Shown: in pieces, positions 16,426 through 24,252 of the stretch
Numbering within the stretch: position 1 is the first letter of the stretch
How the letters are laid out: the number at the start of each line of letters is the position of its first letter
Assembly (NCBI RefSeq): GCF_039697315.1
Contig: NZ_CP155619.1
Span: 4,650,001 to 4,714,000, forward strand
DNA length: 64,000 nucleotides
Reading direction: 5' to 3'
From: Pseudomonas abietaniphila
GTDB lineage: Bacteria > Pseudomonadota > Gammaproteobacteria > Pseudomonadales > Pseudomonadaceae
The notes under the pieces: model-generated
Seen by the model: the letters and a program-made list of their open reading frames with translations, nothing else
Database searches by the model: none
Told to the model about the DNA's origin: nothing
Translations under genes and position numbers: made by a program

Positions 16426-18219
16426 TTAGCTCCCCGAAATCGCCTGATTCAACGCAACCATCACCTCCGCTTCCCGCGTGTCGATCACATGCACGCTGGC
16501 GCCAAGCACGTCTTTGGCGTGGTGCTTGGCCTGTGAGGCGAGTTCGGCGAGCTGGCTGGCGTCCAGGCTGCTGCAGACCTCTGGGTGCAGGTGCACCACG
16601 CCTATCGACAACGACAGCAGCGCAAATTCCTGGCGCTGACCCTGGCGGTTGAGGGCGATGAAGCAGCCCGCTTCAAGATGCTCGGCGCGGTAGAAGCGTC
16701 GGCACTGGTTCTGAAAATCTTCCAGCAGCAGGTTCAAACGTTTGCGCCAGTCTTCGGAGCCCAGCACCATCAGGAAATCGTCGCCCCCGATGTGGCCGAC
16801 GAAGTCGCGGCTGGGGTCGATGCGGTCGTTCAGACATTGCGCCAGGCACAGCAACACTTCATCGCCACGGCCATAGCCGTAGAGGTCGTTGAAGGGTTTG
16901 AAGCTGTCGATGTCGACGTAGCAGATCATCGATTCGCGGCCCTGTTGCAGCAGGCGCGTCAGGCACTGCTGGATCGGTACGTTGCCCGGTAACAGGGTCA
17001 ACGGGTTGGCATAGCGTGCTTGCTGGATCTTCAGCTCGGTGATCAGTTTGAGGACGTCGATCACCCGGCCCAGGCCCAGGTACACGCCGTGCTGCATGAT
17101 GATGAAGTCCTCTTCGATGCGTTGCCGCGCGCGGCTGGTGATCAATCGGCTGACCTGCTGCAACGACTGGCTCAATTCCACCGCAAGGAAATCGTCGCTC
17201 ATCAGCCGGCTGATCGGCTTGCGGGCGTAGATCTCGGTCGCGAACGGCTGCAGCAGGACGTCCGACAAGGTGTGACGGTGGACGATGCCGATCGGGTGCT
17301 GCTGGTCATCCAGCACCGCCAGAGAATTAAGGTTCGCCTGCTTGCGAAAGGCTTCCAGCACTGCGGCGGTCGGCGTGGTTTGCTGCACCGCAGGCACCGA
17401 GTTAAGGAGCGCGCTCAGGTCGCTGCCTTCTTCAGTCAGCACCACCGCCGTGGGGTCGATCTTGGGCAGTAGCGCACGGGCATCACGGGGCGGGTGCTCT
17501 TGCGGGCGGCACAGCAAATAGCCCTGGACCAGTTCGACGCCCATGTCGATCAAGACGGCCAGCTCTTCCTGCAACTCGATGCCTTCGGCGATGACCAGCG
17601 CTCGCGAAGCTTTGGCCATTTGCAACATGGAGCCGACGAATTCACGCTTCACCGCGTCCTGATGAATGCCGTCGATGAAGTGGCGGTCGATCTTGACGTA
17701 ATCCGGACGCAATTCGGACCACAGCCGCAGGCTCGAGTAGCCGGCGCCCAGGTCATCGAGCGCAATCGAAAACCCCATGTCGCGGTAATGGTAGAGCGCG
17801 TTGTACAGCAGCCCGAAATCGTCGGTGGGCGTCTGCTCGGTCAGTTCGATCACCACTTGGCTCGGCGGAATGCCATAGCGCTGCAACAGCTGAAGCGTGC
17901 GCCCCGGTGGGTGCGAAGGTTCAAGAAGCGATTCGGGCGAGATGTTCAGGAACAGTTTGCCTTCCAGCTTCTGCTCGCTGAAGCGACGACAGGCGGACTC
18001 GCGACAGGCCAGTTCCAGTTCGCTCAGACGACCGGCCTGGCGGGCCACGGCAAACAGACTGACAGGGGAGTGCAGCGCGCTGTTGGACGGACCACGGGTC
18101 AAGGCTTCGTAGCCCAGAATGCGGCGGTCTGACAGCGACACAATCGGTTGGAACAGGCTGTACACGTCGCGGTGAGTCAGAATTGCACTCAAAGCGCTCA
18201 GCTGTTCGGTCACGGTCAT
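16426..18219 (-). CDS. EAL-CBS-GGDEF c-di-GMP protein with GGDDF site
   Basis: A 597-residue cytosolic protein. The EAL domain is at the N terminus (GYEALTRGP ~32-40, LFLNISPESL ~92, ELTEQTP ~127, DDLGAGYSSL ~153, KIDRHFIDGI ~175). A CBS-pair-like region follows at ~285-400, then a GGDEF domain at ~430-590 with VDIDSFKPFNDLYGYGRGDE and HIGGDDFLMV. The signature is GGDDF, not GGDEF, and no RxxD I-site is seen before it, so phosphodiesterase activity is more likely than cyclase activity. The layout fits PA3258, beside algO, as it is here. A terminator for the upstream protease gene lies just before its start. Confidence 0.92.
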   Translation of the reverse strand: MTVTEQLSALSAILTHRDVYSLFQPIVSLSDRRILGYEALTRGPSNSALHSPVSLFAVARQAGRLSELELACRESACRRFSEQKLEGKLFLNISPESLLEPSHPPGRTLQLLQRYGIPPSQVVIELTEQTPTDDFGLLYNALYHYRDMGFSIALDDLGAGYSSLRLWSELRPDYVKIDRHFIDGIHQDAVKREFVGSMLQMAKASRALVIAEGIELQEELAVLIDMGVELVQGYLLCRPQEHPPRDARALLPKIDPTAVVLTEEGSDLSALLNSVPAVQQTTPTAAVLEAFRKQANLNSLAVLDDQQHPIGIVHRHTLSDVLLQPFATEIYARKPISRLMSDDFLAVELSQSLQQVSRLITSRARQRIEEDFIIMQHGVYLGLGRVIDVLKLITELKIQQARYANPLTLLPGNVPIQQCLTRLLQQGRESMICYVDIDSFKPFNDLYGYGRGDEVLLCLAQCLNDRIDPSRDFVGHIGGDDFLMVLGSEDWRKRLNLLLEDFQNQCRRFYRAEHLEAGCFIALNRQGQRQEFALLSLSIGVVHLHPEVCSSLDASQLAELASQAKHHAKDVLGASVHVIDTREAEVMVALNQAISGS

Positions 18220-18235
18220 GGCAATCTCGGGGCAA

Positions 18236-18271
18236 GAAAAAGGGGCTCGACGCCTGTAGCGCCGAGCCCCC
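18236..18271 (-). terminator. Rho-independent terminator after prc
   Basis: Read on the minus strand, GGGGCTCGGCG and CGTCGAGCCCC form a strong stem with a 7-nt loop, followed by TTTTTCTT. It lies between the prc stop (18352) and the EAL gene start (18219), so the EAL gene probably has its own promoter. Confidence 0.85.
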
Positions 18272-18351
18272 GTATTTCACGACAGATTCATGACTGTTTG
18301 ATGACGATTTGCCACCATCTCGTCATCTTTCATGACGAGCCGATCACGGTT

Positions 18352-20466
18352 TTACTTTTTTGCGACGGAACCACTCAGGCCCAGGTAATCGATAAGGATT
18401 CGCCCGGTTTCCGACAGGTAAGCGTCGTCTTCCGGTTTGGTCTTGTCGTCATCCACGGGCAGTGCGTCTTCGTCCTCTTTCTTCAGCTCTTTGAGCGGTT
18501 CTTCGCCCTTGGCTTTGCGACGGGTGTTTTCCATCACCAGTTGCTTGCTCTCGACGTCGGCGTGCTCCGCGCGACGCTCGGCTTCGTTCAGGCTGACGGT
18601 TTTTTCGCTCATCAGTTTCTTGGCCAGCGCCAGCTTCTGCTCGACGAACACGAACTCGGCGTCTTTGGCCGAACGTACGTCGTGGCGAGATTGCAGTTGG
18701 GCCAGGAACGGTTTGAACGGGTCCACTGCCGGCTTGATGGCAGGCTTGATGGTGTCGTAGGTCATCGCTTCAGGCAGCGCGCTTTCGCCGATTTCCTTGG
18801 TGTCGATGATCGACGGGTAGGCGATGTCAGGGAGAACGCCCTGATGCTGGGTGCTCTGACCGGAAACCCGGTAGAACTTGGCCAATGTCAGTTTGAGTTC
18901 GCCGTGGTTCAGCGGCTGAATCGTCTGCACGGTGCCTTTGCCGAAGGTCTGGCCACCGATGATCAGCGCGCGGTGATAGTCCTGCATGGCGCCGGCGAAA
19001 ATCTCCGAAGCCGAAGCGGACAAGCGGTTGACCAGAAGCGCCATCGGGCCTTTGTAGAACGCGCCGCTGTTCTCGTCTTCCAGCACGTCGACCTTGCCGT
19101 CAGCGTTACGCACCAGCACGGTCGGGCCTTTGTCGATAAACAGGCTGGTCAGCTCGGTGGCTTCCTGCAGCGAACCACCGCCGTTGTTGCGCAAATCGAT
19201 GACCACGCCGTCGACTTTCTCCGACTGCAGCTCGGTCAGCAGTTTCTTCACGTCGCGGGTGGTGCTCTTGTACTCAGGATCGCCAGCGCGGTAAGCCTTG
19301 AAGTCCAGATAGAACGCAGGGATCTCGATCACGCCGAGTTTGTAGTCCTTGCCATCCTGGTTCAGGTGCAGGATCGACTTCTTGGCTGCCTGCTCTTCAA
19401 GCTTCACGGCCTCGCGGGTGATCGACACGATCTTGGTGGTCTGATCGTTCGGCGCGTTGCTCGCCGGGATGATTTCCAGACGCACCACCGAGCCTTTCGG
19501 ACCACGGATCAGCTTGACCACTTCGTCCAGACGCCAGCCGATCACGTCGACCATCTCTTTGTCGCCCTGGGCGACGCCGATGATCTTGTCAGCGGTTGCC
19601 ACCTGTTTGGTCTTGGCGGCAGGGCCGGCCGGAACCAGGCGCACGATCTTGACGTTGTCGTTGTCGCTTTGCAGGACGGCACCGATGCCTTCCAGCGACA
19701 AACTCATGTTGATGTCGAAGTTTTCCGCACTGTCAGGTGACAGGTAGTTGGTGTGCGGATCGTAGGACATCGCGAAGGTGTTCAGGTACGCCTGGAAGAT
19801 GTCCTCGCTGCGGGTCTGACCCAGACGCGCCAGCTGGTTCTTGTAGCGCTTGGTCAGGGTTTCCTGAATCTTCGCCGGGTCTTTGCCCGCGATCTTCAAG
19901 CGCAGAACTTCGTCCTTGACGCGCTTGCGCCACAGGTCATCCAGTTCGGCTTCGTTCTTCGGCCAAGGGGCGTCCTTGCGATCAACCAGCAGGGTTTCCT
20001 GCGTATTGAGGTCGATCTTGTCGACGCCTTTACTCAATTGGGCCAAGGCGAAGTCCAGACGCGACTTGATGCGGTCCAGATAGCGCTTGTAGATAGTGAA
20101 TCCCGGGTTCAGGTCGCCGCTCTTGAGGAAGTCGTCGAACTGAAAACGCCATTTGTCGAACTCAGCGATGTCGCTGGCCAGAAAATAGCTGCGCGCAGGG
20201 TCCAGCAGTTTCAGATAGCTCTGATAGATGATTTCCGAGCGCTTGTCGTCCAGCGGCGGCTTGCTGTAGTGGTGGCGTTTAAGCAGCTCCACGACGTTCA
20301 GGCTGGCGATAACCTCATCGCGATCAGGTTGAAGGTTGTCCCAGCTGTTGGCTGCGAACGAGCTGGCTGACATCGGCAATGCGGCCAGGCCAATGAGTAA
20401 TGCAAGGGTGGTGCTGGGCAATAATTGCTTCATGCTGATTCGACGCGGGGACAATTGATAACGCAT
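18352..20466 (-). CDS. prc: Tail-specific periplasmic protease Prc (AlgO)
   Basis: A 704-residue protein of peptidase family S41. A signal peptide lies at the N terminus (LLPSTTLALLIGLAALPM, cleavage near SFA-AN). A second in-frame ATG at 20433 fits the signal peptide equally well, and neither has a clear ribosome site. The PDZ region is at ~245-335, and the catalytic Ser in RLSASASEIFAGAM and Lys in GGQTFGKGTVQ form the dyad. A DUF3340-type tail follows. It degrades misfolded or tagged periplasmic proteins; in P. aeruginosa AlgO (PA3257) acts on alginate control through sigma-E-type regulation. It is divergent from the quinone oxidoreductase gene. Confidence 0.93.
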   Translation of the reverse strand: MRYQLSPRRISMKQLLPSTTLALLIGLAALPMSASSFAANSWDNLQPDRDEVIASLNVVELLKRHHYSKPPLDDKRSEIIYQSYLKLLDPARSYFLASDIAEFDKWRFQFDDFLKSGDLNPGFTIYKRYLDRIKSRLDFALAQLSKGVDKIDLNTQETLLVDRKDAPWPKNEAELDDLWRKRVKDEVLRLKIAGKDPAKIQETLTKRYKNQLARLGQTRSEDIFQAYLNTFAMSYDPHTNYLSPDSAENFDINMSLSLEGIGAVLQSDNDNVKIVRLVPAGPAAKTKQVATADKIIGVAQGDKEMVDVIGWRLDEVVKLIRGPKGSVVRLEIIPASNAPNDQTTKIVSITREAVKLEEQAAKKSILHLNQDGKDYKLGVIEIPAFYLDFKAYRAGDPEYKSTTRDVKKLLTELQSEKVDGVVIDLRNNGGGSLQEATELTSLFIDKGPTVLVRNADGKVDVLEDENSGAFYKGPMALLVNRLSASASEIFAGAMQDYHRALIIGGQTFGKGTVQTIQPLNHGELKLTLAKFYRVSGQSTQHQGVLPDIAYPSIIDTKEIGESALPEAMTYDTIKPAIKPAVDPFKPFLAQLQSRHDVRSAKDAEFVFVEQKLALAKKLMSEKTVSLNEAERRAEHADVESKQLVMENTRRKAKGEEPLKELKKEDEDALPVDDDKTKPEDDAYLSETGRILIDYLGLSGSVAKK

Positions 20467-20537
20467 AGTAGGCCGTCTTAGAGGTCGCCGGTTCCGTTCA
20501 GATTCGTGAAAGCTACTGCGCTCGACAATACTGCGTT

Positions 20538-20596
20538 AAAAACAGGCGGGAAATGCTCATTTAGAACACCTAGACTCCGCTTTCCCGCCTGTTTTT
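20538..20596. repeat. 16-bp perfect inverted repeat with 27-bp spacer
   Basis: AAAAACAGGCGGGAAA (20538-20553) is exactly repeated in inverse at 20581-20596. It lies between the divergent prc and quinone oxidoreductase genes, 72-130 bp from the prc start. From memory, close relatives of this arrangement occur at many places in pseudomonad genomes, so it may be a dispersed palindromic element rather than a terminator. Confidence 0.6.
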
Positions 20597-20720
20597 GCCT
20601 TGTCTTGCCTTCGCTCGTGACGCTTTCACGATTCTGACCCCGAAACTCGGTCGCATAATGCAAGAAAGCCAGAATGCTTCTCTGCACGCTGGCTCAGTCA
20701 GAACTCACTATGGAGGCACC

Positions 20721-21683
20721 GTGAAAGCATTGCAAGGCGTTGAAGGTCACGTGGAATGGGTTGAACAGCCATCACCGACGCTCGATGTGGGGCAAGTTCG
20801 CATCAAGGTCGCTGCGGCAGGGCTTAATCGCGCCGATCTGCTGCAACGCGCGGGGCTTTATCCGCCACCGCCAGGCGTCACGGAAATCCTTGGAATGGAG
20901 TGTTCCGGTGTGATCGCCGAGGTGGGGTCCGGCACGTCATGGAAGGTCGGAGACCGAGTCTGTGCGCTGGTTGCAGGCGGAGCGATGGCCGAAGAAGTGG
21001 TCGTCGACGCACGGCATGTTTTACCCGTACCAGCGGGTATGTCTTTGCATGAAGCTGCTGGCATTCCGGAAGTCTATGCAACGGCCTGGCTAAATCTTTT
21101 TCAGTTGGCGGGTCTCAAGCCCGGCGAAAAAGTGTTGCTGCACGCCGGCGCAAGTGGCGTTGGTTCAGCCGCCATTCAGCTGTGCAAGGCGTTTGGCAAC
21201 CCGTGTTGGGTCAGTGTCGGTTCGGCTGAGCGACTGGCGTACTGCGAGGCACTCGGCGCGCAGGGCGGTGTGATCCGTAACGAGAGTCTGGAGGGTCTGA
21301 ACGATTTCGCCCCGTTCCACGTGATTCTCGATCCTGTGGGCGCCAACTATGCCGCCCTGAACCTGAAAGTGCTGGGCACTGACGGGCGGCTGGTGTTGAT
21401 CGGTTTGATGGGCGGGCGCAAGGCCGAACTGGATTTCGCGCAAGTGCTGGGTAAGCGCATCCAGATCCTGGGCTCGACCCTGCGCAGCCGTGACGATCAG
21501 TTCAAGGCCGACCTGCTCAGCGACCTGGGTCAGCACGTCTGGCCGCTGTTTACTGAAGGCCGGCTCAAGCCGCAACTGGCTCGCAGTTTCCCGATTCTTG
21601 AAGCGGAAGAGGCTTACGCCGAACTGGCGACCAATCAGGTGTCGGGCAAAGTGGTGTTGGTGATCGATCCAACGCTAAGTTAA
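20721..21683 (+). CDS. NAD(P)H quinone oxidoreductase, PIG3/Qor family
   Basis: The start is GTG 20721 because GGAGGCACC lies right before it and the protein then begins VKALQGVEGHVEWVEQPSP, as in the family. It is 320 residues: a GroES-like domain (AAGLNRADLLQRAG, LGMECSGVIAEVG) and a Rossmann domain (LLHAGASGVGSAAIQLCKAF ~140). No zinc ligands are present, which places it with quinone oxidoreductases of the MDR superfamily rather than alcohol dehydrogenases. It reduces quinones or related electrophiles with NADPH. It corresponds from memory to PA3256, transcribed divergently from prc. Confidence 0.9.
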   Translation: MKALQGVEGHVEWVEQPSPTLDVGQVRIKVAAAGLNRADLLQRAGLYPPPPGVTEILGMECSGVIAEVGSGTSWKVGDRVCALVAGGAMAEEVVVDARHVLPVPAGMSLHEAAGIPEVYATAWLNLFQLAGLKPGEKVLLHAGASGVGSAAIQLCKAFGNPCWVSVGSAERLAYCEALGAQGGVIRNESLEGLNDFAPFHVILDPVGANYAALNLKVLGTDGRLVLIGLMGGRKAELDFAQVLGKRIQILGSTLRSRDDQFKADLLSDLGQHVWPLFTEGRLKPQLARSFPILEAEEAYAELATNQVSGKVVLVIDPTLS

Positions 21684-21991
21684 ATCGTTTGGCAGCCTGC
21701 GTCATGACCAAGTATGACCGGTCAGTGACGCAGGCCTGTGACACATCCTTGTTTTCTTGTCCTCCCCCTTCTCGTAGCCCGCAGTCCCGTGGGTTCACAG
21801 TCTGCTCTGCCTATCAGTTCTGATAGTAGGCACGTTCGGTAATTCGACGCTCAATAAGCACCTGCCCGCCGGTCAGGTTGGGGTCAGCCCTTTTCAGGGG
21901 TTGGCGATGACCTGCCAGCCAGCGTTGCGGATCAAAGGTGTTCAGTTGGTCGGATCACCTCGTCGTGACCCATATCAAGGAGCGTTTGAGC
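21684..21991. promoter_or_regulatory. 308-bp gap with hairpin and CTATCA palindrome
   Basis: A hairpin at 21696-21734 has perfect outer arms CCTGCGTCA/TGACGCAGG and inner TGACC/GGTCA. It lacks a T-run, so it is only terminator-like for the upstream oxidoreductase gene. At 21811-21826 is the palindrome CTATCAGTTCTGATAG, 166-181 bp before the start of the next gene, a plausible operator for it. No other element was recognised. Confidence 0.5.
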
Positions 21992-23989
21992 ATGAATAGG
22001 AATGTTTCGGACAGGAACAGCATCGCAAGGGCCGTCGCGAAATACGTCAGGAAGACCGGCCACCTGAGAAAGGCCGGTGCGTTGGCGGATCTTGTGGCGC
22101 CGACATTGCCTGATTGGTGGTCGGGTGATCCTGAGTTTGCCGGGCTGGTGCCGCGAGATCAGCAGGAAGAGGCGATGGAGGTTAAAATCGACATCTGGCC
22201 AGGTTATACCGACTACACCGATGAGTACGATACCTTGATCTTCGAATGGTGCCGGGAGTCGACCGAGAGCTGGACAGTCTTTCAAGAGATACCCATTAAC
22301 GGTGGCAGAGATCCTGGCGAGTTCCCTATCCCCATCAGCCTGACAAACGACATCTTCAAAGAAGAAGGGAAATTTTTGCTGCGTTACCAAGTGAAACTTT
22401 TCATTGGTGAGCTCAATATCTCGTTAATCACCCCATTTATTATTGATAAAACGCCACCTCACAACAATTTAAAACCCAGTGCTTTGACATTCGTTGACTC
22501 GAGCGTGGGGACTGAAGGTATTACCGATGCTTACCTTCAGGCCAATGGCGGATTGAAGGTAACGATCCCTTCCTATTACGACACGCAAAGGGGGGATCGC
22601 ATTTGGGTCTATGCGTATACGGTCGAAGAGCAGCCGGTCAATTATGTGTATGACGACGAGTTGACGAGCAATCAGGTATTGATTCCCAAGGAGGCATTTA
22701 ACGGGCTGACCGATGGCAAGATCGACTTCAAATACCAGTTGGTCGATAAAGCCGGTAATGATGGCCCTGATTCTCAGCTTACCGAAACCAGTCTATTGAT
22801 CAAACCGCTGCCCACGGGGCTGGATAAACCGGTGGTGCCCTTGGCGAGTGACGGGTTGCTGGACCTTGAGGATATCCGGTCGATCCTGCCCCCGGCATCG
22901 CGGGCTCTTTCGGTTCCGGTGCACATCAAACGTTATGACAACTGGCAGCCCAAAGATACGGTGATCCTGACATGGGGCGGCGCGCAATCTATCGACCATA
23001 CGTTGGGGCCCGTACCTGGTGACCCTATCGTGGTCGAGGTCCCCTACAGCCTTATCGCGGCAGACTACGGGACACTGACAGGCGATAAGCCAACGACCGT
23101 GTCTTATGTCATTCAACGCGGCAGCAGGACGTTCGATGCGCCTCCTGAAACGATCAACGTGAACCTTTTCGTACCCGGCCCTGTCAATCCGGACCGGCCC
23201 GACCCCATCAACAAGCAGCTGCCGCCGGTGACGGTGAAGGGTGGGAGCGGGACTTCTCCGGACAACGTGTTGACGGCCGATGATATAGGGCTGGACGCCA
23301 CGGTATCGCTCAAACTGTACAACCCGATCGGCTCCGGTGAACGGATGAAGCTGTATTGGAACTCGACTGATAAGTCCGTTGCACGGTATCTCCCGGCCTC
23401 GGGATCGGAAGGCCAGGATTACGAGTTCAACGTGCCTTGGGCGGCTATCGCGGCACAGCCCAGCGCGGTGCCGTTGCCGGTCTTTTACACGGTGGATCTT
23501 GAATCGGGGGGCGGTAACAAGGAAATGTGCGAACCCACCCTGGTGGATGTGTCGGCGGCGGTGACCGTGCAACTGGCTGAACCGGAGTTTCCCGACGCAG
23601 GCAGCACCGCCACGGGTGACCCGATACTCAACTGCTCCTCCTTCATGGGGCCCGATCAAGAGGTCACCGTCTTCATTCCCGGCAACAGCCCCCATTTGAA
23701 AGGCGGGGAAACACTGAATTTTACCTGGCAGTGCTACGACAAGCGTGACGGATTGGCTGGGGACGAAGCAGGAACGCCACAAAAGTGGTCAAAAACGGTT
23801 ACACCGACTGAAGTTGCCGACGGTTTCACTTTTACCGTGGGGCCTTTCGATGACTACATAAAGCCTGTCGAAAAAAACGGTGCGGTTCGGTTGACCTATG
23901 TCTCAGATACGACCCCTCCACTCTCGGGAGAGGCACTTATTCGGGCATCAGCGTGGGATGCGGCAGGCTATTGCGAGTTCAAGCCCTAG
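21992..23989 (+). CDS. Large hypothetical protein with repeated beta-sandwich-like segments
   Basis: ATG 21992 (AAGGAG, 9-nt gap) is preferred to an ATG at 21938. The 665-residue product has no signal peptide or membrane segment. It starts with a basic helix (IARAVAKYVRKTGHLRKAGA), then several ~110-residue segments in the style of Ig-like modules, with recurring ends such as FIIDKTPPHNN, ASDGLLDLEDI and PDAGSTATGDPILNC. It has few Cys. I do not recognise a named family. It stands alone between a conserved core gene and an autotransporter, has its own palindrome upstream and a terminator downstream, and may be a surface or secreted accessory protein. Confidence 0.7.
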   Translation: MNRNVSDRNSIARAVAKYVRKTGHLRKAGALADLVAPTLPDWWSGDPEFAGLVPRDQQEEAMEVKIDIWPGYTDYTDEYDTLIFEWCRESTESWTVFQEIPINGGRDPGEFPIPISLTNDIFKEEGKFLLRYQVKLFIGELNISLITPFIIDKTPPHNNLKPSALTFVDSSVGTEGITDAYLQANGGLKVTIPSYYDTQRGDRIWVYAYTVEEQPVNYVYDDELTSNQVLIPKEAFNGLTDGKIDFKYQLVDKAGNDGPDSQLTETSLLIKPLPTGLDKPVVPLASDGLLDLEDIRSILPPASRALSVPVHIKRYDNWQPKDTVILTWGGAQSIDHTLGPVPGDPIVVEVPYSLIAADYGTLTGDKPTTVSYVIQRGSRTFDAPPETINVNLFVPGPVNPDRPDPINKQLPPVTVKGGSGTSPDNVLTADDIGLDATVSLKLYNPIGSGERMKLYWNSTDKSVARYLPASGSEGQDYEFNVPWAAIAAQPSAVPLPVFYTVDLESGGGNKEMCEPTLVDVSAAVTVQLAEPEFPDAGSTATGDPILNCSSFMGPDQEVTVFIPGNSPHLKGGETLNFTWQCYDKRDGLAGDEAGTPQKWSKTVTPTEVADGFTFTVGPFDDYIKPVEKNGAVRLTYVSDTTPPLSGEALIRASAWDAAGYCEFKP

Positions 23990-24037
23990 TCGTTGCGTTC
24001 GAGATAAACCCGCAGTTAACGGCGATACCCAGTCAAA

Positions 24038-24070
24038 GGAAGGCCGCCCTCGGGCGGCCTTCTTTTTCTC
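24038..24070 (+). terminator. Rho-independent terminator after the large hypothetical gene
   Basis: AAGGCCGCC, a 3-4 nt loop and GGCGGCCTT are followed by CTTTTTCTC. It ends transcription of the gene that stops at 23989. Confidence 0.85.
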
Positions 24071-24140
24071 GATTACGCGTGCCGGACGACGCGGACGAAC
24101 GGTAAAGCTCCGTAATTGTAGGAAGCTACGCTCAAAATTA

Positions 24141-24154
24141 TAGGACACGTCCTA
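24141..24154. promoter_or_regulatory. TAGGAC palindrome upstream of the autotransporter gene
   Basis: TAGGACACGTCCTA is a 6-bp inverted repeat with a 2-bp centre, 100 bp before ATG 24253. On the minus strand it contains GTAGGACGTGTC, which also occurs at about 60523-60534 upstream of the csrA paralogue. It may be a regulator site; its nature is unknown. Confidence 0.35.
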
Positions 24155-24252
24155 CAGAGCAGCGCGCCAGACGTGAGTAGTCTTCACGGCCCTTTCCTTC
24201 GGCGACGTCAGCAGTACCGTGGGATTTTCCTTTAATGCCATGGAGCGTTGCG

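Noticed and set aside
20478..20687. 69-residue frame between prc and the quinone oxidoreductase gene
   Set aside because: It spans the 16-bp inverted repeat and the promoter region and has no ribosome site.
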